Notes: generated from the letters alone by a model not told the origin. A stretch of 64,000 bases of DNA from Anaerolineae bacterium (GCA_030425205.1 JAUIAP010000002.1:248001-312000), one strand, 5' to 3'; shown: positions 47,316 through 56,343, counted from the first letter of the stretch. Program-made: numbers and translations.

Positions 47316-47912
47316 TTACCCGGTACGTTCTGTCAGCTGCTCTACAATCTTAACTAGTGTCGGATAGGGATGTGCCCCTTGCAGCAGGTGTTTCTGAACA
47401 AAAATTAGCGAGGGGACGCCGCCGATGCCGTATTCAAACGCTTGCTCAATATCGGCCGAAACCGCACGCCGATTCCCCTCATCCGCAAGTGCAGCACGAA
47501 ATTCGTCTTCAACTAATCCAGCGCGTTTAGCTGCGCGCACCAATACCGCCACGTCTTCAATATCCTCATTGTCCTGCCAATATAAATCCATCACGGCCGC
47601 ATGATACGCATCGCCAAACCCTTGCGCCTGGGCAAACTTCATCCCCACGTGGGCAGGGCGACTGTTCACACCAAACACGCCGCCGCCAAACGTCAGCCCA
47701 TCGAAATTTTCGAGCGCAGCTTGTTCGATATGTTTGCGGGCGGCCAAGATGCGCTGCTTATAATCGGGCGGGATGGGCGTCCCTTTCGGCCGAATTTCAT
47801 AGGCACGCCAAATAATCTCAACTGCGTGCGTCGTTTGTAGTTTTTGCAATGCACTCGCGCCGAGATAGCACCACGGACATGCGAAGTCTGACCATACTTG
47901 AATTGTAATCAT
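47316..47912 (-). CDS. DsbA/FrnE-type thioredoxin-fold oxidoreductase
   Basis: 198 residues from ATG 47912. The open frame extends to 48029, but the extra 39 residues are unlike the family. ITIQVWSDFACPWCYLG places a CPWC active site at about residues 11-14 in the first beta-alpha unit. The long helical insertion (about 55-150) and YGIGGVPSLIFVQKHLLQGAHP near the end (cis-Pro loop GVPS) match FrnE-like members of the DsbA family, also annotated as 2-hydroxychromene-2-carboxylate isomerase relatives. There is no signal peptide, so it should act in the cytoplasm as a disulfide oxidoreductase or in oxidative-stress defence. It is monocistronic. Confidence 0.92.
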   Translation of the reverse strand: MITIQVWSDFACPWCYLGASALQKLQTTHAVEIIWRAYEIRPKGTPIPPDYKQRILAARKHIEQAALENFDGLTFGGGVFGVNSRPAHVGMKFAQAQGFGDAYHAAVMDLYWQDNEDIEDVAVLVRAAKRAGLVEDEFRAALADEGNRRAVSADIEQAFEYGIGGVPSLIFVQKHLLQGAHPYPTLVKIVEQLTERTG

Positions 47913-48209
47913 GCAGGAAGGATAGAGATGCAAGTTGGAAGTTGCAAGGGCTGATCGGCCGAAACGAACAGCGAGTGAGAGCATATCTTGCGTATAAATC
48001 CGACCGATTAATCGCCAGCCATTTTTCACGCAAAATTCTAACGGTATACTAACTTAGTTTAGTGTGTTGTAAATTAACAAGAGCGTTAAACTAATATAAA
48101 TTACGAGGAGGAGCTATCTTAATATGCGCTTACCTGCTCTGTAAGACCGACATTACAAATTTGTGTATTTTTTGTGGCTTCTTCCATTCAATCCCTCTAG
48201 GAGTAAGCC

Positions 48210-50327
48210 ATGAAGAGTTTCCGTACACTGATAATTGTTGGGCTAACAATGCTCACCCTCTCGTTCGTTTTTGTCTCTGCTAGTTTGGCACAAAGCGATA
48301 GTCTGCGCGGCAAAGAATCCACTGCCAAAACGCCCGAAGAAGCCGAAATCAACCAATCCCAATCCAATATCGATCACGTCAACGTCGCTGCACCAAGCGC
48401 TGTTCAAATTGACTGTAGTGGGGGTGCGACAATTGATGTCTATGCATCAGATTTTGAGTCTAATGCGGGTGGATGGAGTGGCAATAACGATTGGGAACAT
48501 GGCACACCAACCTATCCAGCTGGATTAGGTGCCAACAGCGGTGTCAATGTCTGGGCGACCAAACTGTTGACTGACCACACAAACCTCGGCGATTCCAGCA
48601 TCTTATCGCAAACCTTCGATTTTAGCAGCGTCCCTAATGGTTCTACATTTGAGCTGTCATGGGCGCAACATCTCGAAGCGAACGGTAGTGGTTTTGACTT
48701 CGCCTCTGTGAAAGTGAATGGCGATATTCTCTATGACTCTATGATAGGTGGCGATGATCCAGTCGGTTATGTTACGCGAACAGTTGACCTATCTGCCTAT
48801 GCTGGCAACCCATCCGTGACCATCGTCTTTGACTTCGCTGCCACAACCGTTGTCAATGATCCCGGTTGGTACATTGATGACGTTGCCATTCAACATTGTC
48901 AATATAACGGACCAGTTGTTGAGTTAGAGAAGACGGTTGGTACAGACCCGGCAATTTGTGCCGCGACCACGGCAATCGTTGTTGGTGCTGGAACAGATGT
49001 CACATATTGCTATAGCGTCACAAACATCGGCACGCTGTCGGCGACATTGCATGATCTCGTTGATAGTGAGATTGGCACCATCTTATCGGAGTTCTCGTTT
49101 GAGCTAGCTCCTGCAACCAGTATCTTTGTAACCCAAACAGTCCCCAATGTTCAAGTTGACGTGACAAATGTCGCTACATGGACCGCCTACAATGTTGGCC
49201 CTACAGACGTAACATCTGACACTGCCTCCGCAACAGTTACGGTCCTTACATCTCCCCTTGACGTTACCAATACAGGTAGTGGCGGAACCAGTGCTGGAGA
49301 AAATCTCACGTTCACTATCGATGTAACTAACCCCGCTTCCGACACAGTCAATGGCGCCGCAACAGAGCTTACCGCAACGCTTGACATTTCAATCAGCAAT
49401 GCGCTTGATCTCAGTGCGACAGTCGCGGCATCGTACTATGACACCAGCGCGCCATCGACATTACTTGGCACGCTTACGGAGGCTGATTTGTCCAATTGCG
49501 TTGATGCAGGGGATGAAGTCACGCCTCGTGATCCATTTACAAATACACCCGGACAAGGTGTCAACGGAGGTCCACTGGCGGCGGGCAGTATCATTTGTCA
49601 AGTTGATGTCAGTGGCTTTGGAGACGCACTAATCGACACCATGGACTACCGCGTCGCCTTCCAGCCAATCGGTGCTAGTTGGGACACTGAGTTGCGCGTG
49701 TTCTTTGATGCTCCTCCCTACGATCGCTCCTTTGGCGTGAATCTCGGGGGTTATGGGGCCGGTGCGGCATCGGCCGTGCCAGTGTATGGCGAAGCGCTTG
49801 ACAATACGACATTGCAAGGGGTCCCAACTGGGGCAAGCGCAGGAACATGGGAAGTCTTCATTTTCGAGTCCTTTAATGATGTTGGAGAAGACCCCGATTC
49901 TGTCCTGATTACATTTACTCTCGATATCTATGGTTGGGACTACGTTACGGTTAACCCAACAGTGTCGCGTGTGCCAAACGGGGCCGTGACGCTTCCGTCA
50001 GTTGGGATTGCCAGTGCGAGCGACTTTGGCAATCTACTCAGCCCAACCCATGTTGAGATCGTTTCGCAACCCGATTGGTTTGCTGTCTGTGGTGGTACGG
50101 CGGCAGCAATTTGGCAAGTCGTGACGACTATTACCGATGGGAATGGTCTCAATTCGAGCGATACGGCGACAGTTTCACACGCGGGCCAAGATGGGCCCGG
50201 ATGCGACGCCTTGTCCATCCAGTTGCTCAGTTCACAGGTAGCCTCGCCCGCTATTATGTCGTTGTTAATTGCAACGCTCTTTGTGCTGCTTGGCACAACC
50301 GTTGTCATCATGCGACGACGCACGTGA
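48210..50327 (+). CDS. Secreted DUF11 protein with jelly-roll and P-like domains and C-terminal anchor
   Basis: 705 residues. AGGAG nine bases before ATG 48210. Signal peptide ends SLAQS (about residue 28). Residues 75-230 form a jelly-roll (YASDFESNAGGWSG ... PGWYIDDVAIQHC) of the kind found in MAM-like and peptidase-associated domains. DUF11-type module at about 238-345 (DVTYCYSVTNIGTLSATLHDL). Then a segment resembling a proprotein convertase P domain (GTWEVFIFESFNDVGEDPDSVLI region), where asymmetric Cys pairs are visible. The C-terminus is a transmembrane helix followed by MRRRT, as in the LysM protein pair at 8605 and 10577. No protease domain is present, so it is probably structural. 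It contains no TCGGCCGA octamer. Confidence 0.87.
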   Translation: MKSFRTLIIVGLTMLTLSFVFVSASLAQSDSLRGKESTAKTPEEAEINQSQSNIDHVNVAAPSAVQIDCSGGATIDVYASDFESNAGGWSGNNDWEHGTPTYPAGLGANSGVNVWATKLLTDHTNLGDSSILSQTFDFSSVPNGSTFELSWAQHLEANGSGFDFASVKVNGDILYDSMIGGDDPVGYVTRTVDLSAYAGNPSVTIVFDFAATTVVNDPGWYIDDVAIQHCQYNGPVVELEKTVGTDPAICAATTAIVVGAGTDVTYCYSVTNIGTLSATLHDLVDSEIGTILSEFSFELAPATSIFVTQTVPNVQVDVTNVATWTAYNVGPTDVTSDTASATVTVLTSPLDVTNTGSGGTSAGENLTFTIDVTNPASDTVNGAATELTATLDISISNALDLSATVAASYYDTSAPSTLLGTLTEADLSNCVDAGDEVTPRDPFTNTPGQGVNGGPLAAGSIICQVDVSGFGDALIDTMDYRVAFQPIGASWDTELRVFFDAPPYDRSFGVNLGGYGAGAASAVPVYGEALDNTTLQGVPTGASAGTWEVFIFESFNDVGEDPDSVLITFTLDIYGWDYVTVNPTVSRVPNGAVTLPSVGIASASDFGNLLSPTHVEIVSQPDWFAVCGGTAAAIWQVVTTITDGNGLNSSDTATVSHAGQDGPGCDALSIQLLSSQVASPAIMSLLIATLFVLLGTTVVIMRRRT

Positions 50328-50360
50328 TTCGCTGAGCTCTTCCAGCAATGAGTTGTTCGC

Positions 50361-50393
50361 AAAAGGTGTTCGCCAAACGGTGAACACCTTTTT
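50361..50393 (+). terminator. Terminator of the DUF11 surface-protein gene
   Basis: AAAAGGTGTTC pairs with GAACACCTTTT around a ten-base loop and continues into T, 34 bases after the stop codon. Confidence 0.88.
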
Positions 50394-50494
50394 GTTTCCG
50401 TGGGAACGTGCGCAGCTCGTTTATCATTTTGCAATTGTGGCGAAACGACCCAGAAAATTGGACACGCTCCTATTCGGTGGTACGATCCTGGAAG

Positions 50495-50515
50495 TAATAT
50501 ATTATTGATATATCA
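50495..50515. promoter_or_regulatory. Putative operator of the GntR regulator, in front of its own gene
   Basis: Two ten-base palindromes, TAATATATTA (50495-50504) and TGATATATCA (50506-50515), lie with centres exactly 11 bp apart and end four bases before the gntR start codon. The same two-palindrome layout recurs before the dehydrogenase gene at 52851-52871, with 17 of 21 positions identical. A regulator bound here should block its own transcription or translation start. Confidence 0.65.
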
Positions 50516-50518
50516 GCT

Positions 50519-51166
50519 ATGTCATTAAGTACGCAAGCCTATACCACCATCAAACAGAAGATCATAACGTTGCAACTACAGCCCAGCGACGTCATCGACG
50601 AAAATGCCCTGCGCACCGAGTTAGGATTGGGGCGCACGCCGATTCGAGAGGCGTTGCAACGGCTTGATCGCGAACAGCTCGTCAACATTATTCCGCGTCG
50701 CGGCACCTTTGTCAGCGAGATTAGCATGAGCGATTTGCCATTGCTCTATGAAACACGTGCCGTTCTTGAACGTCACACGGCTGAGCTAGCCGCGTTGCGC
50801 GGCACACAGGCGCATTGGGAAGATATGACCAATGTCTTAGCAGAAGCTGCGCTGGCCGAAACTGCGCCCGACCACGCTAACCACATGATCGAAATCGACC
50901 GCCGTTGTCACGAAATAATCTATGCAGCGGCCACAAATCGTTTCCTGACGGACACGCTAATTCAGCTCTATGCCCAAAGCAATCGACTATGGCATCTCTA
51001 CCTTGCCAAAGTCGATCGGATGCAACAGGCAGTCTTGGAACATCAGGAAATTCTAGCGGCATTAAAATCGGCCGATTCCACCCGCGCTGGCAACCTAATG
51101 GAAAAACATATCCGCTCCTTTCAAGCTGAGATTCAGGCTGCGATTGTGAGTGAGTTAAAATTGTAG
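50519..51166 (+). CDS. GntR-family regulator, FadR/FCD type
   Basis: 215 residues. The N-terminal winged helix (about 5-70) has LQPSDVIDENALRTELGLGRTPIREALQRLDREQLV in segments typical of GntR, with the wing PRRGTFVSEI. The C-terminal FCD helical bundle (about 78-205) has RAVLERHTAELAAL, then D-x-x-C-H-E-I (EIDRRCHEIIYAAATNRFL), EHQEILAAL and EKHIRSF. These Asp/His positions usually bind a metal and the effector acid. FCD regulators commonly control catabolism of small organic acids or amines. Downstream in the same direction lie a methyltransferase, a flavoprotein dehydrogenase and ETF genes, the likely regulon. The start lies so close to the operator that the mRNA may be leaderless. Confidence 0.95.
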   Translation: MSLSTQAYTTIKQKIITLQLQPSDVIDENALRTELGLGRTPIREALQRLDREQLVNIIPRRGTFVSEISMSDLPLLYETRAVLERHTAELAALRGTQAHWEDMTNVLAEAALAETAPDHANHMIEIDRRCHEIIYAAATNRFLTDTLIQLYAQSNRLWHLYLAKVDRMQQAVLEHQEILAALKSADSTRAGNLMEKHIRSFQAEIQAAIVSELKL

Positions 51167-51231
51167 TGGCTAGTGACTGGTCGCTAGTAAGTAGTGAAGA
51201 ACATTTCATACTAGCCACTAGCAACTAGCCC
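51164..51231. repeat. Paired heptamer arrays forming an inverted repeat
   Basis: TAGTGRC-like heptamers (five units from the gntR stop codon, 51164-51198) face CTAGCCA-like heptamers (three units, 51211-51231). TAGTGGCTAGT (51164-51174) and ACTAGCCACTA (51210-51220) are perfect complements, so the transcript can form a long hairpin between gntR and the methyltransferase gene. Confidence 0.75.
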
Positions 51232-51246
51232 CTTTCCGAGGCACAC

Positions 51247-52773
51247 ATGGGACGCAAACGTAGAACAAGACGACGCGATAAATCGGCCGATAATAAAGCC
51301 GCACAAGTCGCAAAAATTACCCAACCTGTCCACGATATGATGGTTTACGAGGTGTTGGATGCGACCGGCGTTGCGCGCGTCAATGACGTTTCGATGCAGA
51401 TTTTGGAAGAGATCGGCATCGACTTTTACGACGAAGAATGTCTCGCCATCCTCAAGGAAAATGGTGCGACGGTCAAGGGTTCAACCGTCTTCTTTGACCG
51501 CGCCATCGTTCATGAGTGGCTCGCCCATGCGCCCAGTCAGTTTACCCAGATTGCGCGCAACCCACTGCGCAATGTGCAGATTGGAGGCAACAAAATCTGT
51601 TTCGCACCCGTCTATGGGCCGCCATTTGTCTATGATCGGGAGCGTGGCCGACGGGAAGCCAAGCTGGTCGATTTTGAGAACTTTGTCAAGCTGACCTACA
51701 TGACGCCCTATCTGCATCACAGTGGGGGGACGGTCTGTGAACCAACCGATACTGAACGCCACACACGCCACCTCGACATGGTTTATGCCCATATTAAATA
51801 CAGCGATAAGCCGTTCATGGGGTCTGTGACGAGCCAACTCAATGCCCGCCAAACGGTCGAAATGTGCGAGATATTGTTTGGTGCGGACGCAATCCGCGCA
51901 AACCCCGCCACGATTTCGCTGATCAACGTCAGCAGTCCGCGTCGCTACGATGATCGTATGTTAGGGGCGTTGAAGGAGTACGCGAAGTCACGGCAGGGCA
52001 TTCTGATCAGCCCCTTTATCCTCTCTGGTGCGATGTCGCCCGTCTCCGTTGCCAGTACGGCGGCGCAGATCAATGCAGAAGCGTTGGCCGGCATTGTGCT
52101 TACGCAGATGATCAATCCGGGCACACCGGTAATCTATGGTGCGTTCCAGACAAACATTGATTTGCAGAGTGGTGCGCCGGTGTTCGGATCGGCCGAATCG
52201 CAACACGCCCTCTACGCCACCGCCCAACTCGCTCGCTATCACAATCTTCCCGTCCGCAGCGGCGGCATGTTTGCCAGCAGCAAAGTGGCCGACGCACAGG
52301 CAGCCTACGAATCGACAATCGTCATGCAGGCCGCCATGCACGCACGCATCAACTTTGTCCTGCACGCCGCTGGCTGGCTCGAAGGTGGCTTGACGGCTGG
52401 TTATGAGAAGTTTGTCATGGACTGCGAAGTGCTCGGCATGATGCACCGCTTCCTGACACCGATCGATCTGAGCGATGAAGCGTTTGCCATGGATTCACAG
52501 CGCACCGTTCCGCCCGGCGGCCATCATCTCGGCACAGACCACACGATGAAACATTTCCGCGAGGCGTTCTTTCGCAGCGATCTGTTTGATTACAATTCGG
52601 CCGAACAATGGCTAGAAGAGGGTGGCAAAACGTCGGAAGAGGTCGCCAACACGCGCTACAAAAAGCTGCTGCGTGAATACGTTGCCCCACCGCTTGACCC
52701 CGCCATCGACGAAGCCCTCAACGACTACATGGCACGCACCAAGCCGACCATCTCGCATGACAACGGCGGGTAA
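51247..52773 (+). CDS. MttB-family corrinoid methyltransferase without pyrrolysine (glycine-betaine-type)
   Basis: 508 residues, read through without any in-frame amber codon. GAGG six bases before ATG 51247. A very basic start (MGRKRRTRRRDK) precedes the trimethylamine methyltransferase fold: NDVSMQILEEIGIDFYDEE, ICFAPVYGPPFVYD, VKLTYMTPYLHHSGG, SDKPFMGSVTSQ, LISPFILSGAMSPVS, TAAQINAEALAGIVLTQMINPGTPVIYG. In methanogens MttB carries pyrrolysine at the active site. The non-Pyl branch includes MtgB, a glycine betaine:corrinoid methyltransferase. Here it sits next to a dimethylglycine dehydrogenase-like gene, which fits betaine demethylation. No corrinoid-protein gene is adjacent, so the methyl acceptor is open. 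Confidence 0.9.
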   Translation: MGRKRRTRRRDKSADNKAAQVAKITQPVHDMMVYEVLDATGVARVNDVSMQILEEIGIDFYDEECLAILKENGATVKGSTVFFDRAIVHEWLAHAPSQFTQIARNPLRNVQIGGNKICFAPVYGPPFVYDRERGRREAKLVDFENFVKLTYMTPYLHHSGGTVCEPTDTERHTRHLDMVYAHIKYSDKPFMGSVTSQLNARQTVEMCEILFGADAIRANPATISLINVSSPRRYDDRMLGALKEYAKSRQGILISPFILSGAMSPVSVASTAAQINAEALAGIVLTQMINPGTPVIYGAFQTNIDLQSGAPVFGSAESQHALYATAQLARYHNLPVRSGGMFASSKVADAQAAYESTIVMQAAMHARINFVLHAAGWLEGGLTAGYEKFVMDCEVLGMMHRFLTPIDLSDEAFAMDSQRTVPPGGHHLGTDHTMKHFREAFFRSDLFDYNSAEQWLEEGGKTSEEVANTRYKKLLREYVAPPLDPAIDEALNDYMARTKPTISHDNGG

Positions 52774-52849
52774 ATTTGCCTTAGATGCTAACAGCACACA
52801 TGGCGTGACTGGCTAGCAACTTTCAAGCAAGTAAGTTAAAATCTCGTGT

Positions 52850-52872
52850 GTGATATATCACAGATATATCAC
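52850..52872. promoter_or_regulatory. Second putative GntR operator, in front of the dehydrogenase gene
   Basis: TGATATATCA (52851-52860, within the 12-base palindrome GTGATATATCAC) and AGATATATCA (52862-52871) have centres 11 bp apart, one helical turn. The pair matches the gntR upstream pair at 17 of 21 positions. It lies 110 bases before the start codon at 52980, suggesting a separate regulated promoter for the dehydrogenase and ETF genes. Confidence 0.65.
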
Positions 52873-52979
52873 CGAATCTCAAATAAGTGCATTCAAAATG
52901 ACAGTAACTCGGCGCAAGATTATCTATGCTCCTACCCCTGACAGAGCTGACTTGCGACCAAACATAGAGGGTTTACAGA

Positions 52980-55493
52980 ATGAGTGATTTCCCATCGACT
53001 GCAAAAGTTGTCGTCATCGGTGCTGGCATCGTCGGCAACGGACTTGTCTATCATCTTGCGAAATTAGGCTGGACGGATATTGTCCAGATCGACAAGGGGC
53101 CATTGCCCAACCCCGGCGGCTCGACTGGTCATGCGTCTAACTTCATCTTCCCCGTTGACCACAACAAAGAGATGGTGCAACTGACGGAAGACAGTACCCG
53201 TCAGTACAAAGAGCTGGGCGTGCACACGACCTGCGGCGGGATTGAAGTAGCGCGCACCGATGCACGCATGGAGGAGTTGCGCCGCCGCATGGCTTCTGCC
53301 AAAGCGTATGGCATCGAAGGCCATCTGTTAACCCCCGCAGAAGTCAAAGAACTGGTTCCCTTCATCAATGAGGAGATCATTCTCGGTGGCTTCTATTGTC
53401 CGTCAGTCGGCGTGGTTGATTCTCTGCGGGCTGGCACATTGATGCGTGAATACGCGCTTGAGCAGGGCGTTTTGTCCACGCACGCCAACGTAGAGGTGCT
53501 AGACATGCTGGTGGAAGATGGCGCGATCAAGGCGATTGTGACGGACAACGGCACGATTGAGACAGAGTATTGTGTGATCGCGACGGGTTGCTGGAGTCCG
53601 AAACTGGCGGCCATGGCTGGGGCAACAATTCCGCTCACGCCTGCCGTGCATCAAATGATTTCGGTTGGCCCGATTCCGATATTGCAGGATGCACCGGGTG
53701 AGATCAGCTTCCCGATTGTGCGCGATATGGACACGTTCTGTTATGAGCGTCAGCACGGCGGCGATATGGAGGTAGGGTCTTATGCACATCGGCCGATTCT
53801 CATGCGTGCCGAAGATATCCCCTCTATCGCTGAATCAAAGCTGTCCCCAACCGAACTACCCTTCACCGAAGAAGATTTCGACCCACAACTCGAACAGGCA
53901 TTTGAACTGATGCCCGACATTTTGGGCGATGAAAATGCGGGGATTCGCTACGCGATCAACGGCTTATTGTCATTGACCCCCGATGGTTTTCCGCTGATCG
54001 GTGAAACTGAGGTCAAGAAGCTGTGGTCGGCCGCTGCGATTTGGATCAAGGAAGGGCCGGGCGCGGCGCGCATGACGGCCGAGCTGATGACGCGCGGCTG
54101 GTCAGAAATCGACTCGCACCACTCTGAAATTTCGCGCTTCTACGACTACGCACGCAGCAATGAGCATGTCACCGCTCGCGCCAACGAACATTTCAACAAA
54201 ACATATGGCATCGTCCACCCGCGTGAACAGTGGGCGAGCAATCGCAATGTGCGTGTTAGCCCGTTCTTCCCGCGCGAAAAGGAGCTGGGCGCGGTCTTCT
54301 TTGAAACGGCTGGATGGGAACGCCCACAATGGTACGAATCAAACGCCCATCTCCTCGAAAAATACGGCGATCGCGTCAACAAGCGTGAACACGAATGGGA
54401 TGCGCGCTGGTGGTCACCCATTATCGACGCGGAACACCTCAACATGCGCGACAATTGCGCAATGGTTGATTTGACGGCGTTTGCGATTTTCGATTTCAAG
54501 GGACCGGGCGCACTCGACTTTATGCAAAAGATGTGTGTGTCGCAGATGAATGTCAAAATCGGCCGATCCATTTACACACCCGTCCTGCTCCCCAACGGCG
54601 GCTTCAAAATGGACATCACCGTGTTGCGTTTGGACAAAAACCATTTCCGCATCATCACAGGTGGTGGCGACGGCGGCCGCGACAAGGCGTTCTTCGAGAC
54701 CCATTTGCCAGAAGATGGCTCTTGCCAACTGCATGACATGACCTCTGCAACCTGCACGATTGGTCTTTGGGGGCCGAATGCACGCAAAGTGCTGCGAGAA
54801 ATCACGACGGATGATGTGAGCGACGAGGCGATCCCCTATGGCACATGGAAGAAAATCCGTATTCACGGTATCCCCGCCATCGCATTCCGCATCTCCTACG
54901 TCGGTGAACTGGGCTGGGAAATCACGCTTAACACCGAACATGGCCTCCGTGCATGGGACTACATCTATGAGGCGGGTCAAGCGCATGGCATTGCGCCTGC
55001 GGGAATCGGCGTTTATGGTGGCACAGGTCGTCTCGAAAAAGGGTATCGCCTGATCGGAGCAGAACTCGAATCACATTACAGCCCTGTCGAAGCTGGCTTG
55101 GCACGTCCAAAGGTCAAGCGGCAGGATTTCATCGGCCGAGAAGCCTACCTGAAAGCGCGTGCGTCTGAACCGGACACCATCCTGTGTACGCTGACGGTTG
55201 ATGACCATACCTCAAAATCGGGTGTGCGTCGCTTCATGCAAGGCGGCGAACCATTCTGCACACTCGACGGCAACCGCATCGAAGATAGTCACGGCCGGCC
55301 CTGCTATGTCACGTCGGCCGGTGCTGGTCCCTCAGTCGGCAAGTTCCTCCTGATGGGTTACCTGCCAAAAGAACACGCTGTCGAAGGAAACAATCTGCTG
55401 GTCGAATACATGATGGAGCAGTACCCCGTGACGGTTGCTGTTGCTGGCAGCACGCCATTGTTCGATCCAGAAAACGAGCGGATGAAGGGCTAA
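52980..55493 (+). CDS. Dimethylglycine/sarcosine dehydrogenase-like flavoprotein with GcvT folate domain
   Basis: 837 residues. AGAGGG precedes ATG 52980. The N-terminal DAO-type FAD domain (about 8-380) starts VVVIGAGIVGNGLVYHLAKLG. GGSTGHASN holds the His that carries covalent FAD in dimethylglycine dehydrogenase. The middle linker domain leads into a GcvT/aminomethyltransferase fold (about 430-835): LDFMQKMCVSQMNV, FRIITGGGDGGRDKAF, SYVGELGWEI, GYRLIGAELE, SPVEAGLARPKVK, DFIGREAYLKA. Family members oxidatively demethylate dimethylglycine or sarcosine, pass the one-carbon unit to tetrahydrofolate and the electrons to ETF. The ETF genes directly downstream support that. The substrate is inferred from context and could be another N-methyl amine. 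Confidence 0.92.
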   Translation: MSDFPSTAKVVVIGAGIVGNGLVYHLAKLGWTDIVQIDKGPLPNPGGSTGHASNFIFPVDHNKEMVQLTEDSTRQYKELGVHTTCGGIEVARTDARMEELRRRMASAKAYGIEGHLLTPAEVKELVPFINEEIILGGFYCPSVGVVDSLRAGTLMREYALEQGVLSTHANVEVLDMLVEDGAIKAIVTDNGTIETEYCVIATGCWSPKLAAMAGATIPLTPAVHQMISVGPIPILQDAPGEISFPIVRDMDTFCYERQHGGDMEVGSYAHRPILMRAEDIPSIAESKLSPTELPFTEEDFDPQLEQAFELMPDILGDENAGIRYAINGLLSLTPDGFPLIGETEVKKLWSAAAIWIKEGPGAARMTAELMTRGWSEIDSHHSEISRFYDYARSNEHVTARANEHFNKTYGIVHPREQWASNRNVRVSPFFPREKELGAVFFETAGWERPQWYESNAHLLEKYGDRVNKREHEWDARWWSPIIDAEHLNMRDNCAMVDLTAFAIFDFKGPGALDFMQKMCVSQMNVKIGRSIYTPVLLPNGGFKMDITVLRLDKNHFRIITGGGDGGRDKAFFETHLPEDGSCQLHDMTSATCTIGLWGPNARKVLREITTDDVSDEAIPYGTWKKIRIHGIPAIAFRISYVGELGWEITLNTEHGLRAWDYIYEAGQAHGIAPAGIGVYGGTGRLEKGYRLIGAELESHYSPVEAGLARPKVKRQDFIGREAYLKARASEPDTILCTLTVDDHTSKSGVRRFMQGGEPFCTLDGNRIEDSHGRPCYVTSAGAGPSVGKFLLMGYLPKEHAVEGNNLLVEYMMEQYPVTVAVAGSTPLFDPENERMKG

Positions 55494-55532
55494 GAGAATT
55501 TGCAAGGGGCAGGTTGCAGGGTGCGATTTCTT

Positions 55533-55560
55533 ACTTGCAACTTGCAACTTACGACTTGCA
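55533..55560. repeat. Heptamer tandem repeat (ACTTGCA x 4)
   Basis: ACTTGCA, ACTTGCA, ACTTACG, ACTTGCA in a row, ending eight bases before the etfB start codon. It occupies the place of a ribosome-binding site, and no good Shine-Dalgarno sequence remains. It is related to the ACTTRCC array at 29641. Confidence 0.8.
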
Positions 55561-55567
55561 ACTATCT

Positions 55568-56341
55568 ATGAACATTCTAGTCAGTGTAAAACGAGTCCCC
55601 GCAACAGGGGCAAAAATCACGCTCACGCCCGATGAGCGGATGATCGATGCGGGCTATCTGTCGTTTACGGTCAGCCCACATGAGGAGTGCGCGGTCGCAG
55701 AGGCGGTGCAGATCGTCAAGCAGCATGGCGGCAAATCGACCGTGCTGACGTTGGGCGAACCAGATGCGGAAGCGCAGTTGCGCTATGCGATGGCGATGGG
55801 GATCGACGCGGCCGTGCATGTCGTAACGGAGGAGGGGGGAGATTGGGAGCCAATGCCAACGGCCGATGCATTGACGCGAGCGATTCGTGAAACAGAAGCG
55901 AGCAATGGGGAGAGGTTCGATCTGTTGTTATTTGGCAATGAATCGGCCGATTCTGGCGGCTATCAAGTCGGCATCCGTGTCGCCCATGCACTCGGTCTTC
56001 CCTGCGTCACTGGTGTCAAATCAATCGAATTTGACGGCGACAACGTGATCGCCAAACGTGAGGCGAGCGGCGGCGGTTGGGAAATCTATCAAGTGCCACT
56101 TCCCGCGATGCTCACAGTCAAAGAAGGGCTGAACCTACCGCGTTACCCATCTGTGCCGGGCCGCTTGCGGGCGAAAAAGCGCAAGGTAACGACACTGCAC
56201 TACGAGCGTGGAGAAGATGGCTTGAAAAAGGTGCGCTTGCGGACTCCACCAGATGATGGCAGCCAAGTCGAGATTTTGGGGCATGGCCCCAGCGCCGCCG
56301 CAAAGGTCGTCGATTTGTTGGAAGAACTGGAGCTGATCTGA
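55568..56341 (+). CDS. etfB: Electron transfer flavoprotein, beta subunit
   Basis: 257 residues from ATG 55568. The frame extends upstream through a heptamer repeat and is not protein there. NILVSVKRVPATGAKITL opens the ETF beta fold. Next come FTVSPHEECAVAEAVQI (the N-P-x-[DE] region altered to SPHEE), TVLTLGEPDAEAQLRYAMAMGIDAAVHV, LLLFGNESADSGGYQVGIRVAHALG and the C-terminal GLNLPRYPSVPGRLRAKK. With EtfA it forms a heterodimer that takes electrons from the upstream dehydrogenase and passes them to ETF:quinone oxidoreductase. Two bases separate it from etfA, so the two are surely co-transcribed. Confidence 0.96.
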   Translation: MNILVSVKRVPATGAKITLTPDERMIDAGYLSFTVSPHEECAVAEAVQIVKQHGGKSTVLTLGEPDAEAQLRYAMAMGIDAAVHVVTEEGGDWEPMPTADALTRAIRETEASNGERFDLLLFGNESADSGGYQVGIRVAHALGLPCVTGVKSIEFDGDNVIAKREASGGGWEIYQVPLPAMLTVKEGLNLPRYPSVPGRLRAKKRKVTTLHYERGEDGLKKVRLRTPPDDGSQVEILGHGPSAAAKVVDLLEELELI

Positions 56342-56343
56342 TC

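Noticed and set aside
51247-52773. Pyrrolysine use in the MttB-family gene
   Set aside because: The reading frame has no amber codon, and no pyl genes are seen, so this is a non-pyrrolysine member.
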